From NCBI RefSeq assembly GCF_014201515.1, contig NZ_JACHEQ010000001.1, positions 186,001 through 250,000 of the forward strand: a stretch of DNA of 64,000 nt, read 5' to 3'. A program made the position numbers and the translations under genes. Below are positions 1-8,618 of this stretch, in pieces. The DNA comes from Anoxybacillus mongoliensis (GTDB lineage Bacteria; Bacillota; Bacilli; Bacillales; Anoxybacillaceae). Position 1 is the first letter of the stretch, and the number at the start of each line of letters is the position of its first letter. The notes beneath the pieces were generated by a model, which saw only the letters and a list, made by a program, of their open reading frames with translations, was not told the origin of the DNA and searched no databases.

Positions 1-2
1 GA

Positions 3-434
3 TTTCAGCTTGTGAAATCGTTGCTTGCAATCGGCTCAGGGGAGTTGTATGGAAAAGGATATAAAAATTTAGACGTCTATTTGCCAGAGTCGCATACCGA
101 CTTTATTTTTAGCATTATCGGGGAACAATTCGGCTTTATTGGTGCAAGCATCGTCGTGTCGCTCTTTTTCCTATTAATTTACCGCATGATTCAAATTGCC
201 TTAGAATGCCACGACCCATTCGGGAGTTATTTATGCGCAGGCGTCATCGGCATGATTACGTTCCAAGTATTCCAAAACGTCGGCATGACGATCGGGTTGC
301 TACCGATTACCGGTCTTCCGCTTCCGTTCGTCAGCTACGGAGGAAGCTCGCTTGCCACATACATGCTCGCCATTGGACTTGTCTTAAACGTCCGTTCGCG
401 CACACAAAAATTTATGTTTTCTGCTGAACAATAG
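3..434 (+). CDS. SEDS family peptidoglycan polymerase (RodA/FtsW type), C-terminal part
   Basis: Integral membrane glycan polymerase that works with a class B penicillin-binding protein in elongation, division or sporulation. The frame is open through the left window edge, so only about the last 143 residues are present. Visible family features are the extracellular stretch with ESHTDFIFSIIGE, further membrane segments, and the C-terminal GLPLPFVSYGGSS motif followed by a last helix and the short NVRSRT tail. The closing stretch resembles RodA (YwcF) slightly more than FtsW, but without the N-terminal part I do not choose. A strong terminator follows the stop. SEDS membership is secure, the exact paralogue is not. 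Confidence 0.9.
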   Translation, partial: FQLVKSLLAIGSGELYGKGYKNLDVYLPESHTDFIFSIIGEQFGFIGASIVVSLFFLLIYRMIQIALECHDPFGSYLCAGVIGMITFQVFQNVGMTIGLLPITGLPLPFVSYGGSSLATYMLAIGLVLNVRSRTQKFMFSAEQ

Positions 435-468
435 GGGAGGCTGAGACTTTGTCACCTCCCCTATTTTT
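430..468 (+). terminator. Intrinsic terminator after the SEDS gene
   Basis: An 11-bp perfect inverted repeat, AATAGGGGAGG (430-440) and CCTCCCCTATT (455-465), with a 14-nt loop and a run of T. The left arm overlaps the stop codon. It isolates the next AT-rich gene pair from the SEDS transcript. Confidence 0.85.
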
Positions 469-520
469 TCACATGTCTCTCTCACATATACGCTACTATA
501 ATCACAGTAAATAATACCCA

Positions 521-550
521 TTGAAATAAGTTTTACTTAAATGTTAAAAT
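521..550 (+). promoter_or_regulatory. Candidate sigma-A promoter for the amidase gene
   Basis: TTGAAA (521-526), 18-bp spacer, TAAAAT (545-550). It places the transcript start near 557, downstream of the ATG at 541. This supports translation from 595. Confidence 0.5.
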
Positions 551-594
551 TATTCTTGATTGATAAAATTTTATTTAAAAAAGGGGTGTTCTAT

Positions 595-1701
595 ATGAGG
601 AATATGTTCATCTCCACTTTTTTTATTTTGCTTTTCTTTTCCATTCACCCTGTTTCCGCTACTTTTGCCCATAACAACAATATAAGCGAACAAGAGAAAA
701 ATAAAATTGTTCAAGAAGCTTTAAAAGTCATTGAAAAGAGATACAACTCTCTTATTTCACAACAACAAGAAGAAAGTGAAGTACCTCAACTAAAAAATAC
801 TAAGTCGCAATTGAGATTGGAAAGTATTATAAAGAGAGATAAAAGTTATATAAATGAATTAGGTGCATCATACAAAAAAATAGAAATTTTAAACGTGGAT
901 GATGTGCAAATAGATAAAATGAATGAAGCAATCAAATTGAGCTTACGTGTGGAAGTAGCTAAATACTACCAATACAAAAATAAAAAACAGATGGAGGAAC
1001 ATCCATGGCTAGAGACAAGAACACATGAGTTTATTTTCTCCTTTAACGAAAACAAAAGAAGCTATTCATACTTATTAGTTGACTACAAATTCGAAGATGA
1101 AATGGACTACTTCGGTGAACAATCTCCAAATCTCAACTTGCCTACAATTGAAAAGATGATCGAACAGCAAACTGCTGTTAAAACATTTAACGATATAAGT
1201 ATCATGTCCACACAGCATTTGTACGATCGATCAGGTGCTAAATCATATGCATACAATTGGTATAACAAAAATAACCCTGACTTTAGAGTCTTTGCAAACA
1301 ACTGCACGAACTTTATTTCACAAGCAATTAACCGTGGTGGTGGAGTAAATATGGACTGGTGGGGTGATTTGCGTTGGTGGTATCAAGGTAATCAAAACAC
1401 TACAAGTTGGTCTGTTGCCCATGATTATGTATATTATGCAAGAAGGAACGATGATGCAGGCGGATTAGGTGCTTATTATATAAGTAATGTAAAAGATTTG
1501 AAAGTCGGCAGCCTTGTCGGATATGACTTTGACAACGATGGTTATTTCGATCATCTTTCTATTGTAGTGAATTATAATAGCAACGGAGAACCCTTAACTG
1601 CTCAACATACTCCAAGTGACTATAATCGTCCTTGGAAATCAGTCAATCCGTCAACAAAACATTACTTTATTCAAACAAATGATTACTGGTATTCGAATTA
1701 G
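595..1701 (+). CDS. Secreted putative amidase-domain protein (Amidase_6 type)
   Basis: Predicted exported protein of 368 residues. An upstream in-frame ATG at 541 exists, but a good ribosome site (AAAGGGGTG) precedes 595, and the protein from there begins with a clean signal peptide (hydrophobic residues about 4-20, possible cut after VSA or TFA). The middle (about 30-200) is charged and unassigned. The C-terminal 150 residues match the putative amidase domain: NCTNFISQA with Cys237 as likely nucleophile, and DxDxDGxxDH with His320 as likely partner. Such domains are thought to cut amide bonds, perhaps in peptidoglycan, but the substrate is unknown. Codon use is AT-rich compared with the neighbours. 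A lipoprotein gene follows 25 bp downstream. Confidence 0.75.
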   Translation: MRNMFISTFFILLFFSIHPVSATFAHNNNISEQEKNKIVQEALKVIEKRYNSLISQQQEESEVPQLKNTKSQLRLESIIKRDKSYINELGASYKKIEILNVDDVQIDKMNEAIKLSLRVEVAKYYQYKNKKQMEEHPWLETRTHEFIFSFNENKRSYSYLLVDYKFEDEMDYFGEQSPNLNLPTIEKMIEQQTAVKTFNDISIMSTQHLYDRSGAKSYAYNWYNKNNPDFRVFANNCTNFISQAINRGGGVNMDWWGDLRWWYQGNQNTTSWSVAHDYVYYARRNDDAGGLGAYYISNVKDLKVGSLVGYDFDNDGYFDHLSIVVNYNSNGEPLTAQHTPSDYNRPWKSVNPSTKHYFIQTNDYWYSN

Positions 1702-1726
1702 TGAAGTTTAAAGTGGGGAGAAAATA

Positions 1727-2113
1727 TTGAAGAAATGTATATTGTTATTTATCTTGTTAAGTTTGTTGATAGGATGCAATAAAAAAGAAATTCCTATGTA
1801 CAATGGATTTCCAATTCCTGAAGGGGCAAAAGTCATAAAAATAATAAGCGATAAAAATAAGGCACATCCTGTCTTTATCGGACAGGCTATGTTCCAATTA
1901 AAAGAGCCTATGGCACCTGACTTAATACCATCTCATCCCTTCTATCAGACAATTGTGAATGAAGGTTGGAAAGATGAAGAAGCGATAAAGAAGATTGGTG
2001 AAAATCGTTATATGTTTAGTAAGGATGATCGACTCATTCAAGTAAGTATTTATAACGACAAAATGACAATTACGGAATATGATCCAAAAATCTTTTGGCA
2101 AAAAAATGAGTAG
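1727..2113 (+). CDS. Small predicted lipoprotein
   Basis: Protein of 128 residues starting at TTG, with GTGGGGAG as ribosome site. It has a short lipoprotein signal peptide with lipobox LIGC, so Cys17 would be lipidated and the rest displayed outside the membrane. I do not recognise the mature domain, which is compact, mixed in charge and without repeats. It lies 25 bp after the secreted amidase gene, shares its AT-rich composition, and is probably cotranscribed. A role as partner, inhibitor or immunity protein for that amidase is a guess from position only. Confidence 0.7.
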   Translation: MKKCILLFILLSLLIGCNKKEIPMYNGFPIPEGAKVIKIISDKNKAHPVFIGQAMFQLKEPMAPDLIPSHPFYQTIVNEGWKDEEAIKKIGENRYMFSKDDRLIQVSIYNDKMTITEYDPKIFWQKNE

Positions 2114-2138
2114 TCCCCAGCGCGTATTGCCCTGGGGA
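2114..2138 (+). terminator. Probable terminator after the lipoprotein gene
   Basis: Hairpin TCCCCAG / CTGGGGA around an 11-nt loop directly after the stop, followed by ATTTGTTGT. The T run is imperfect, so termination may be partial. Confidence 0.5.
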
Positions 2139-2179
2139 TTTGTTGTACATAATGAATAGCAAAAAAGGAAGATCAATAA

Positions 2180-2917
2180 ATGATATACGACATTATTGGC
2201 GATATTCACGGTTGTTTTCACGAATTCATGTTATTAACAAAAAAGCTTGGCTACGTTTTGGAAAACGATATCCCCATTCATCCGAACGGGCGAAAGCTTG
2301 CCTTCGTCGGCGATTTAGCCGATCGTGGTCCCGAGTCATTGCGCGTCATTGATACGGTCATTTCGCTCGTTCAACAAAATAAAGCGGTGTACGTGCCGGG
2401 CAATCATTGCGACAAATTGTATCGTTTTTTTCTCGGTCGAAACGTGCAAGTGACACATGGGCTTGAAACGACCGTTGCCGAATGGGAACAAGCGGATGCG
2501 AAAACAAAAACGCGCATTCGTACGCAATTTATGAAACTGTACGAAAACGCCCCGCTTTATGCCGTTTTAGACGGTGGAAAACTTGTCATCGCTCATGCGG
2601 GCATTCGAGGGGACTATATTGGCAAATCGAATCAAAAAGTAAAAACGTTCGTCTTATACGGCGATATTACAGGAGAAAAACATCCAGATGGCTCGCCCGT
2701 TCGTCGCGATTGGGCAAAACATTACCGAGGAGATGCGCTCATCGTATACGGACATACGCCCGTTAAAGAACCGCGCTGGCTAAACAACACGGTCAACATC
2801 GACACCGGCTGCGTATTCGGCGGACAACTCACAGCCCTTCGCTATCCAGAAATGGAGACCGTTTCTGTTTCGTCAACGATGCCGTATGTCGCAGAAAAAT
2901 TTCGCCCGTTTGACTAA
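2180..2917 (+). CDS. prpE: PrpE-type calcineurin-like phosphatase / diadenosine tetraphosphatase
   Basis: Cytosolic metallophosphatase of 245 residues. The metal-binding signature is complete: GDIHG near residue 7, [10 protein letters not shown] near 45, GNHCDK near 75, a middle histidine in AHAGIRGDY, and YGHTP near 190. Bacillus PrpE hydrolyses Ap4A asymmetrically and has been reported to dephosphorylate a spore germination protein, so both stress and germination roles are possible. The start has a good site (AAAGGAAG). It converges with yjbO, and the two reading frames overlap by 4 bp. In B. subtilis prpE also ends the yjbL-yjbO block, so synteny supports the name. Confidence 0.88.
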   Translation: MIYDIIGDIHGCFHEFMLLTKKLGYVLENDIPIHPNGRKLAFVGDLADRGPESLRVIDTVISLVQQNKAVYVPGNHCDKLYRFFLGRNVQVTHGLETTVAEWEQADAKTKTRIRTQFMKLYENAPLYAVLDGGKLVIAHAGIRGDYIGKSNQKVKTFVLYGDITGEKHPDGSPVRRDWAKHYRGDALIVYGHTPVKEPRWLNNTVNIDTGCVFGGQLTALRYPEMETVSVSSTMPYVAEKFRPFD

Positions 2918-2929
2918 AGCAAACGGGCC
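2904..2929 (-). terminator. Terminator between prpE and yjbO
   Basis: GCCCGTTTG / CAAACGGGC inverted repeat spanning both stop codons. Read leftwards it is followed by GAAATTTTTC, so it serves mainly the yjbO operon. Read rightwards there is no clear T run. Confidence 0.7.
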
Positions 2930-3792
2930 ATGTCATGAGGGAGAGGCGCTTGAAACGTCATCGTTTTTTCAAGAAATGGATGAAAAAACGTCAGCTCACA
3001 ACTATGCAACGCTTGGCGGTCGATTTGTGCGCGCGAGCCCCCGTACAAATCATCGCCAACGAGCGGATGACCGATATATGAAAAATGGACGCGAATTTGA
3101 TGCGTACGCCCCGTTTCTAACTGAATCGACACGTGCGTCATCTCATTTTTCTGTTGCAATACTTCATAATGTGTCACTGCGCGCTGACCGTCTAGTCGCA
3201 CTTCCCGCTCAATGATGCTTTCTCCTTTTCGCCCAATCGGCGCATCAATCGTTCCAACGAGCGGGGTGACATAACCGTGGCAAACCGCTTCGTAGCGCCG
3301 CTTTACCTGACCTTGTTTTTGTTGTTCGCTTAATAAATGATGCACATGGCGATGTTTCGCCACAAGCACAAGCCCGGATGTATCGCGGTCAAGCCGTGTG
3401 ACGACATGCACCGTCGTTTGCAAGTGTTGTCGTTCATAATGATGCAATAACGCATTTGCAAGCGTCCCTTGCGGATGTTCACGCGACGGAATCGTCGCCA
3501 TATGCGGCGGCTTATTAATAACAATCACGTAATCATCTTCATACACAATCGAAAGCGGAATCGGCTGAGCGACCATATGGGCACTTTTTTGTTCTGGGGG
3601 AAACGTCACGCACACCTCATCGCCTGCTTTTAGCACGTAACGAACAGTCACAGGCATATCGTTCACTTCAATTCGTCCCCCTTGGAATTTAATATCGGTG
3701 AGCGCTGTTTTTGAAATATGTTGTTGTTTTAAAAATTCACGAACGAGCATGCCGTCTTGTTGTTGTGTAACGATCCAACGAAGTTGAAACAT
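2914..3792 (-). CDS. yjbO: RluA-family RNA pseudouridine synthase YjbO
   Basis: Converts uridine to pseudouridine in structured RNA, probably rRNA. The 292 residues show an N-terminal S4-like RNA-binding region (about 13-75), a linker, and the catalytic domain with the family signature [14 protein letters not shown] near 135, whose Asp is the catalytic residue. Later blocks [10 protein letters not shown] and [10 protein letters not shown] complete the RluA/RluD fold. It is the last gene of a minus-strand operon after nadK, 12 bp downstream. AAAGGGAT precedes the ATG. The exact rRNA position cannot be read from sequence. Confidence 0.9.
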   Translation of the reverse strand: MFQLRWIVTQQQDGMLVREFLKQQHISKTALTDIKFQGGRIEVNDMPVTVRYVLKAGDEVCVTFPPEQKSAHMVAQPIPLSIVYEDDYVIVINKPPHMATIPSREHPQGTLANALLHHYERQHLQTTVHVVTRLDRDTSGLVLVAKHRHVHHLLSEQQKQGQVKRRYEAVCHGYVTPLVGTIDAPIGRKGESIIEREVRLDGQRAVTHYEVLQQKNEMTHVSIQLETGRTHQIRVHFSYIGHPLVGDDLYGGSRAQIDRQALHSCELTFFHPFLEKTMTFQAPLPHDMARLL

Positions 3793-3804
3793 ACAAATCC
3801 CTTT

Positions 3805-4596
3805 CTACTGAATAAATGATTCGCGCACGCGCTTCCAAAACGGGAACGGACGAAAACGGGCAAAGCGAATTTTTTCATCGGCAACGCGGCATTGAATCGA
3901 CTTCACATCTTTATGCAATAGCGATAAATGATCAATCGTAATTTGAAAATCGACGTCATTGACCGGCTTTAACATACACGTATGATGCGCGGGCAAAATA
4001 AGCGGTGAGCCGATCGTTCGGAAAATGCGGTTGTTTATGGACGCCATTTCCGCCACTTGAATCGCTTCCAGCGACGGATGTAAAATGGCACCGCCAAGCG
4101 CTTTATTGTATGCGGTGCTTCCCGATGGCGTCGAAATGCATAATCCATCGCCGCGAAACGTTTCAAACAATTCTCCGCGAATTTCAACATCCATCACAAG
4201 CGTGCCACCCACACTTTTTACTGTACATTCATTGAGCGCTAAATATTTTGCCTCACGTCCGCCGCCCACATATCGAATCGTTACCTCAAGGAGCGGGTAT
4301 TCGACGACTTGATATGGCGTTTTCGCAATGGCGATGACGAGCTTTTCAATTTCATCCGGCACCCAATCCGCATAAAATCCTAAATGCCCCGTATGTACCC
4401 CGACAAACGCTGTTTGCTCCAACCGACTTCGATAACGATGAAACGCATACAATAACGTCCCATCCCCTCCGACCGAAATAACGATATCCGGTTCATCTTC
4501 ATCATACGTTAAGCGAAAATCCGTTAAATATGTACGAATTTTATACATACATTCGTTTGATATCGCATCCCCTTTTGATATGACCGCAAATTTCAC
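3805..4596 (-). CDS. nadK: NAD kinase
   Basis: Phosphorylates NAD to NADP in the cytosol (the PpnK/NadF family). The [10 protein letters not shown] motif lies near residue 43, with the NE(C)T block and the glycine-rich TPSGSTAYN near 155. A longer frame begins with GTG at 4605, but the GTG at 4596 gives [10 protein letters not shown], which matches the usual N-terminus, and places GAGGGGTGA at normal distance. The stop of relQ lies just upstream of it. Conserved neighbours relQ and yjbO suggest linked control of NADP supply and the stringent response, which is inference. Confidence 0.92.
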   Translation of the reverse strand: MKFAVISKGDAISNECMYKIRTYLTDFRLTYDEDEPDIVISVGGDGTLLYAFHRYRSRLEQTAFVGVHTGHLGFYADWVPDEIEKLVIAIAKTPYQVVEYPLLEVTIRYVGGGREAKYLALNECTVKSVGGTLVMDVEIRGELFETFRGDGLCISTPSGSTAYNKALGGAILHPSLEAIQVAEMASINNRIFRTIGSPLILPAHHTCMLKPVNDVDFQITIDHLSLLHKDVKSIQCRVADEKIRFARFRPFPFWKRVRESFIQ

Positions 4597-4601
4597 GCGC
4601 C

Positions 4602-5240
4602 TCACCCCTCATTATCTTTTACTTCTTGCTTGCGCGAAAACGCCGCTTGTGCCTCTTGAATTTCAAAACGAATTTTCGACATTTCTTCGTCTAGCAAATA
4701 TGCGGCTTCCGCAGCCCGCTGTAATCGTTGGCGAATATCTTCTGGAAACTTGCCGCTATACTTATAGTTTAACGAATGTTCGATCGTCGCCCAAAAGTTC
4801 ATCGCCAGCGTGCGAATTTGAATTTCGACTAAAATGTTTTTCTCACCATAAATCATTTGCACCGGATAACGAATGACGACATGATACGAACGATAACCAC
4901 TATCTTTTTTTTGCGTAATATAATCACGTTCTTCGACAATCGTAAAGTCGTTTCGCTTGCGCAACAGTTCGACAACCGTTTGAATGTCGTCAACAAATTG
5001 GCACATCATACGCAATCCCGCAATATCTTGCATTTGTTCCTCTAATTGATCGAGCGGAATATTTTTCTTTTGTGCCTTATCTAAAATGCTCGCAATCGGC
5101 TTCACTCTTCCTGTCACAAATTCAATCGGTGAATGAATGCCTTGCATTTCAAATTGAGTACGCATCCCCTTGAGCTTTACTTTCAACTCCTCAACCGCTT
5201 GTTTGTACGGTGCTAAAAAAAACTCCCAATGTCTTTCCAT
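4602..5240 (-). CDS. relQ: Small alarmone synthetase RelQ (GTP pyrophosphokinase)
   Basis: Makes (p)ppGpp from ATP and GDP/GTP without a hydrolase domain (YjbM, also called SasB). The 212-residue length is normal for RelQ. Family blocks are the [12 protein letters not shown] region near 78, the [12 protein letters not shown] loop near 115, and [23 protein letters not shown] near 140-162. RelQ proteins form tetramers that are activated by pppGpp. No HD hydrolase or TGS/ACT domain is present. The start follows AGGTGG. It sits between yjbL and nadK in a tight operon, as in B. subtilis. Confidence 0.93.
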   Translation of the reverse strand: MERHWEFFLAPYKQAVEELKVKLKGMRTQFEMQGIHSPIEFVTGRVKPIASILDKAQKKNIPLDQLEEQMQDIAGLRMMCQFVDDIQTVVELLRKRNDFTIVEERDYITQKKDSGYRSYHVVIRYPVQMIYGEKNILVEIQIRTLAMNFWATIEHSLNYKYSGKFPEDIRQRLQRAAEAAYLLDEEMSKIRFEIQEAQAAFSRKQEVKDNEG

Positions 5241-5252
5241 TCAACCACCTAC

Positions 5253-5609
5253 TTATGCGAAAAATGCCGTTACCGCCTGTTCCATTTCTTCACCGTAGTT
5301 TGCATTTCCTTCAATATTTTCAATTAAGTACGCCACTTCTTCATGAATGCCTTCTAACTCGATCGTTATATCACTCCCGACAAGAAACATCGGCTCGTTT
5401 GTGCGAAGCGCTTCTTTGATCGCCCCCCATACTTCTTTTGGCATGACGACATAAACGAACGCATCACTCGCTTCTAATATGTATACAAACGCACACGCAT
5501 CAGAATCAACAAGCATATGTCGTTTTGGCTTTAAGCCTTGAAGCGACGCCTCACACGTGACGTACCATCCATGTTCTTTTTTTTCTGCTGTATGCACATA
5601 TATTTTCAT
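5253..5609 (-). CDS. yjbL: UPF0738 family protein YjbL
   Basis: First gene of the operon yjbL-relQ-nadK-yjbO. The protein has 118 residues. An in-frame ATG at 5627 exists, but GGAGGA lies inside that extension at the right distance from the ATG at 5609, so I use 5609. It has no signal peptide, membrane helix or cysteine pair. It looks like a small alpha/beta cytosolic protein with an acidic C-terminus. The family is conserved in Bacillaceae at this locus and has no known function. The upstream region is shared with the divergent yjbK gene. Confidence 0.8.
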   Translation of the reverse strand: MKIYVHTAEKKEHGWYVTCEASLQGLKPKRHMLVDSDACAFVYILEASDAFVYVVMPKEVWGAIKEALRTNEPMFLVGSDITIELEGIHEEVAYLIENIEGNANYGEEMEQAVTAFFA

Positions 5610-5678
5610 TTTCTGTCCTCCGTCCATCTATGATGTCCGCCTTTATTTTACCACATTTCGCCTAGCGATGTTCACTAG

Positions 5679-5707
5679 TTGCACTTTTTCGCGTACATGT
5701 TGATAAT
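5679..5707 (+). promoter_or_regulatory. Candidate sigma-A promoter for yjbK
   Basis: TTGCAC (5679-5684), 17-bp spacer, GATAAT (5702-5707), about 30 bp before the yjbK start. It lies in the 128-bp divergent gap with yjbL. Confidence 0.55.
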
Positions 5708-5737
5708 AAAAGTAGAATGACGTGAGGAGAAGAAAAC

Positions 5738-6328
5738 ATGAAACACGAACTTGAAATTGAATTTAAAAATATGTTAACGGTTGAAGAATTTGCTCGGTTC
5801 ACCCATGCGTTTGCGGTGCGTGATGATGAATGGGACGTGCAACAAAATTATTATTTCGACACCCCCGACTTTCAATTGAAACAACAAAAAAGCGCATTAC
5901 GCATTCGTTTGAAAAACGGCACATATACATTAACATTAAAACAACCATATGAAGACGGGCTGTTAGAAACGCACGAACCATTATCAACCGAAACTGCGAC
6001 AGCACTTATTTCGGGCGCAAAGTCACTCCAAGGCGACATCGCAAACATATTGCAGTCGCTTCATATTGATCCGACAGCGATCGTCTGTTTTGGTGCACTA
6101 ACAACACGCCGCGTCGAACGACCTTATAAAAACGGCACGCTCGTCCTTGACTATAGCGAATATATGAACGTGTCGGACTATGAAGTCGAATACGAAGCAA
6201 GCGAGCGAACTGAAGGAGAAAAGGTGTTTTCAGCGCTGTTACAGTCGTTTCATATTCCAAAGCGACAAACGAAAAATAAAATTGAACGATTTTACGAAGC
6301 GAAATACGAAACGGAGCGATCGTCATGA
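5738..6328 (+). CDS. yjbK: CYTH-domain protein YjbK (triphosphate tunnel metalloenzyme)
   Basis: The 196-residue protein carries the hallmark ExExK motif (Glu6-x-Glu8-x-Lys10). It also has the alternating basic and acidic strands of the CYTH tunnel fold, for example [17 protein letters not shown] near 50 and [10 protein letters not shown] near 130. CYTH enzymes act on triphosphorylated substrates such as inorganic tripolyphosphate, thiamine triphosphate or ATP. The substrate here is not known. It is a separate gene just across from relQ, a common arrangement in Firmicutes. It overlaps yjbJ by 4 bp (ATGA), implying translational coupling. Confidence 0.88.
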   Translation: MKHELEIEFKNMLTVEEFARFTHAFAVRDDEWDVQQNYYFDTPDFQLKQQKSALRIRLKNGTYTLTLKQPYEDGLLETHEPLSTETATALISGAKSLQGDIANILQSLHIDPTAIVCFGALTTRRVERPYKNGTLVLDYSEYMNVSDYEVEYEASERTEGEKVFSALLQSFHIPKRQTKNKIERFYEAKYETERSS

Positions 6329-6933
6329 ACGTGCAACAAATCAAATTGCTTTTAGAACTTCAAGCGTTGCAACATTTACAAGGAAAAAAAGAAGGAGCGA
6401 CAACCTCGTTTCACGATCTGTTTCGCGAGCTGTTAACGACAGAGACGAACGACGAAACGGAAACGATGTGCCCAACGCTCCCGCTTATGACGAGCGAAGA
6501 AACGAAAGCGCCGACATATACAGCGAGTGCACCGCTTCATAAAGATGCGATACATCAATGGATTGACGAAGCCGCTACCAAATATGATGTCGATCCGAAA
6601 CTCATTTATGCGGTCATTCGTCATGAGTCTAATTTTAATCCGCAAGCAAAAAGTCGCGTCGGTGCCATGGGGCTTATGCAGTTAATGCCGAGCACAGCGC
6701 GCATGTTAGGGGTAAAAGACGCCTTCGACCCACAACAAAACATTGAGGGTGGGACGAAATATTTACGTCAGCTTCTCGATCGGTATGATGGCAATATCGC
6801 GCTGGCGCTTGCCGCATATAACGCAGGACCAGGCAATGTCGAAAAACATGGAGGCATTCCACCGTTTCGTGAAACAATGAACTATGTAAAAAAAGTCATG
6901 CAAACGTACTATTCCACAAGTCACATCGTTTGA
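6325..6933 (+). CDS. yjbJ: Lytic transglycosylase-like protein YjbJ (SLT domain)
   Basis: Goose-lysozyme/SLT-type peptidoglycan lyase. The C-terminal half (about 75-195) holds the full signature: the catalytic Glu101 in [20 protein letters not shown], and [13 protein letters not shown]. The N-terminal 70 residues are polar and low in complexity. No signal peptide or membrane helix is visible from this start, so secretion would need another route, or the enzyme acts after lysis. The start codon overlaps the yjbK stop. No clear terminator follows before yjbI. Confidence 0.9.
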   Translation: MNVQQIKLLLELQALQHLQGKKEGATTSFHDLFRELLTTETNDETETMCPTLPLMTSEETKAPTYTASAPLHKDAIHQWIDEAATKYDVDPKLIYAVIRHESNFNPQAKSRVGAMGLMQLMPSTARMLGVKDAFDPQQNIEGGTKYLRQLLDRYDGNIALALAAYNAGPGNVEKHGGIPPFRETMNYVKKVMQTYYSTSHIV

Positions 6934-6989
6934 GATGAAACAAAGTCATTGTTACAATATTGATATATTTCGGCAAAGGAGTTTTTCAT

Positions 6990-7394
6990 ATGTTTCAATC
7001 CCCTTATGAAGCGATTGGAGGCGAACAAGTTATCGCCAAGCTCGTCGATGCATTTTATGAACGGGTAGCGAAACATCCCGACTTATCGCCTATTTTCCCA
7101 AACGATTTAACAGAAACGGCGCGCAAACAAAAACAATTTTTAACACAATATTTAGGCGGACCACCGCTTTATACAGCAGAGCACGGACATCCGATGTTGC
7201 GTGCGCGCCATTTGCCTTTTCCGATTACGCCAACGCGCGCAAAAGCATGGCTTGCCTGTATGCATGAGGCGATGGATGCAATCGGACTAAAAGGACCCGT
7301 TCGCGATGAATTGTATCAGCGACTCATTCTAACTGCTCAACATATGATTAATACACCAGACGACGAGCGAAAGGAGCATGAAGGTGAATGGTAA
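6990..7394 (+). CDS. yjbI: Truncated hemoglobin YjbI (group II)
   Basis: Small haem protein that binds oxygen or nitric oxide. From the ATG at 6990, which has AAAGGAG at 6975-6981, it is 134 residues long. A longer TTG frame from 6960 lacks a ribosome site. Features are Tyr23 in AFYERVA (the B10 position), the KQKQFLTQYLGGP region, and the proximal His74 in RARHLPF. Haem ligation is inferred from family pattern. The stop overlaps the spxH start region, and conserved linkage with spxH suggests a role in thiol or redox stress. Confidence 0.9.
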   Translation: MFQSPYEAIGGEQVIAKLVDAFYERVAKHPDLSPIFPNDLTETARKQKQFLTQYLGGPPLYTAEHGHPMLRARHLPFPITPTRAKAWLACMHEAMDAIGLKGPVRDELYQRLILTAQHMINTPDDERKEHEGEW

Positions 7395-8190
7395 GCAAGA
7401 AGGAACGACAAAACAACTAGAAATTTATTTATTTGTCGATCCTCTTTGCCCGGACTGCTGGGCGCTTGAGCCTGTGTTAAAAAAGTTATGGATCGAATAT
7501 GGACAATATTTTACGTTACGTCACGTCTTAACCGGTCAACTCGATCGACTCAATGGCGTAAATTATAAACGAATTGATCGCCATGCATCGCGCATTGGCA
7601 TCGCCTGTGAAGACCGAGTGTTTCTTGAAACACCGCTACCGATTCCATATGTTGCATCGCTCGCTGTGAAAGCAGCTGAATTGCAAGGGCGACAAGCAAG
7701 CATTCGCTTTTTACGCCAACTACAAGAAATTGTATTTATTCAAGGCAAGACGATTACAGAGACAGACACGCTCATTCAATGCGCCGTCGCTGCCGGTTTA
7801 GATGTGCAAGAATTTATAAATGACTTATCTTCACCAAGTGCCGTCAAAGCGCTTCAATGCGATTTAAAAATTCGTGCGGAAATGGACGTTCGTGAAGTTC
7901 CGACGCTCGTCTTTTTCAACGAAAATATTGAAGATGAAGGCATTAAAATTTCAGGCTGTTATCCGTACGACGTATATGTCGACTTAATCCATGAAATGCT
8001 CGGGTTTCATCCTCAACCATCTCCGCTTCCACCAATTGAACAGTTTTTACATCACGCTCAATTCGTTACAACCGATGATATTGCGATGGTGTACAACATC
8101 CCGCACAGCAAAGCTGAATGTGAATTAAAAAAATTGCGTTTAAAACAAAAAGTGGAGAAAATCGGCTCATTTTGGCGCTGGATCGGATAA
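7384..8190 (+). CDS. spxH: SpxH (YjbH), ClpXP adaptor for Spx
   Basis: Adaptor that presents the regulator Spx to ClpXP for degradation. It has a DsbA-like thioredoxin fold with a CPDC motif near residues 22-25, then a helical middle and a cis-Pro-like REVPTLVFF strand near 180. A C-terminal domain about 210-268 follows. Two starts compete: ATG at 7378 has AAGGAG only 1 nt away, while GTG at 7384 has it 7 nt away, so I choose 7384. It overlaps yjbI by 11 bp. Spx itself lies at 14.1 kb in this window, so adaptor and target are both present. A strong terminator follows. Confidence 0.9.
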   Translation: MNGKQEGTTKQLEIYLFVDPLCPDCWALEPVLKKLWIEYGQYFTLRHVLTGQLDRLNGVNYKRIDRHASRIGIACEDRVFLETPLPIPYVASLAVKAAELQGRQASIRFLRQLQEIVFIQGKTITETDTLIQCAVAAGLDVQEFINDLSSPSAVKALQCDLKIRAEMDVREVPTLVFFNENIEDEGIKISGCYPYDVYVDLIHEMLGFHPQPSPLPPIEQFLHHAQFVTTDDIAMVYNIPHSKAECELKKLRLKQKVEKIGSFWRWIG

Positions 8191-8228
8191 AGAAAAAGGA
8201 CTCGGGGGATGCCGAGTCCTTTTTCTTT
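8189..8228 (+). terminator. Strong terminator after spxH
   Basis: A 17-bp perfect stem, AAAGAAAAAGGACTCGG and its complement, starts inside the stop codon. The T-rich right arm supplies the tract. The gap from here to 8427 holds no gene but several short repeats (see the next entry). Confidence 0.9.
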
Positions 8229-8240
8229 GTCATAAAGACA

Positions 8241-8339
8241 ACAAAGGGGATGGGAGAAATTTTTCACGGTCAAACAAAGGGGTATAAGTTTGTTTGATTG
8301 TGATTCACTTCACGTTTATATATTAACAAATCCCTTTGT
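8241..8339. repeat. Cluster of ACAAAGGG repeats and an inverted repeat
   Basis: ACAAAGGGG occurs at 8241-8249 and 8274-8282, and its complement CCCTTTGT at 8332-8339. TCAAACAAA (8270-8278) and TTTGTTTGA (8289-8297) form a perfect 9-bp inverted repeat with a 10-nt centre. The cluster lies upstream of the 54-residue membrane protein gene. Its role is unknown. Confidence 0.5.
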
Positions 8340-8427
8340 GTCTTGACAAGTGTTTTGTTTACTTGTTCACACATTTGTCATAATTATTTTCTCTCTTGCT
8401 TACTATGAATAAATAAGGGGGGATTCG

Positions 8428-8592
8428 ATGTTTGTCGCACATATCATTTGGATCACTGTGGCACTTATCATTCACTTTTTCGCATTAATGCGCTTATTTC
8501 CGTTATTCATATCTATTCCGTTTTTATTTCTTTCTTTTTTTTCCTTTTTCACTTATTTGAACAACCGCCATCGCTTTCGCGGATTTCATTAA
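8428..8592 (+). CDS. Small hydrophobic protein, 54 residues
   Basis: ATG preceded by AAGGGGGG at the right distance opens a 54-codon frame. The product is almost entirely hydrophobic up to about residue 44 (two short helices or one long hairpin, rich in Phe, Leu and Ile). A short basic end NNRHRFRGFH follows. Topology would put the basic tail inside. I do not recognise a family. Evidence that it is real is the strong ribosome site, the terminator directly after the stop, and an otherwise empty gap. Confidence 0.6.
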   Translation: MFVAHIIWITVALIIHFFALMRLFPLFISIPFLFLSFFSFFTYLNNRHRFRGFH

Positions 8593-8593
8593 G

Positions 8594-8618
8594 AAAAGGC
8601 GACGCACGGTCGCCTTTT
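8594..8618. terminator. Bidirectional terminator between the 54-residue gene and pepF
   Basis: AAAAGGCGAC / GTCGCCTTTT perfect 10-bp stem with a 5-nt loop. It has A and T ends on both sides, so it can serve both strands. It overlaps the pepF stop codon. Confidence 0.8.

Noticed and set aside
541-594. N-terminal extension of the amidase protein from the ATG at 541
   Set aside because: The -10 box of a good promoter lies at 545-550, so 541 would be upstream of the transcript start. The signal peptide and ribosome site fit 595.
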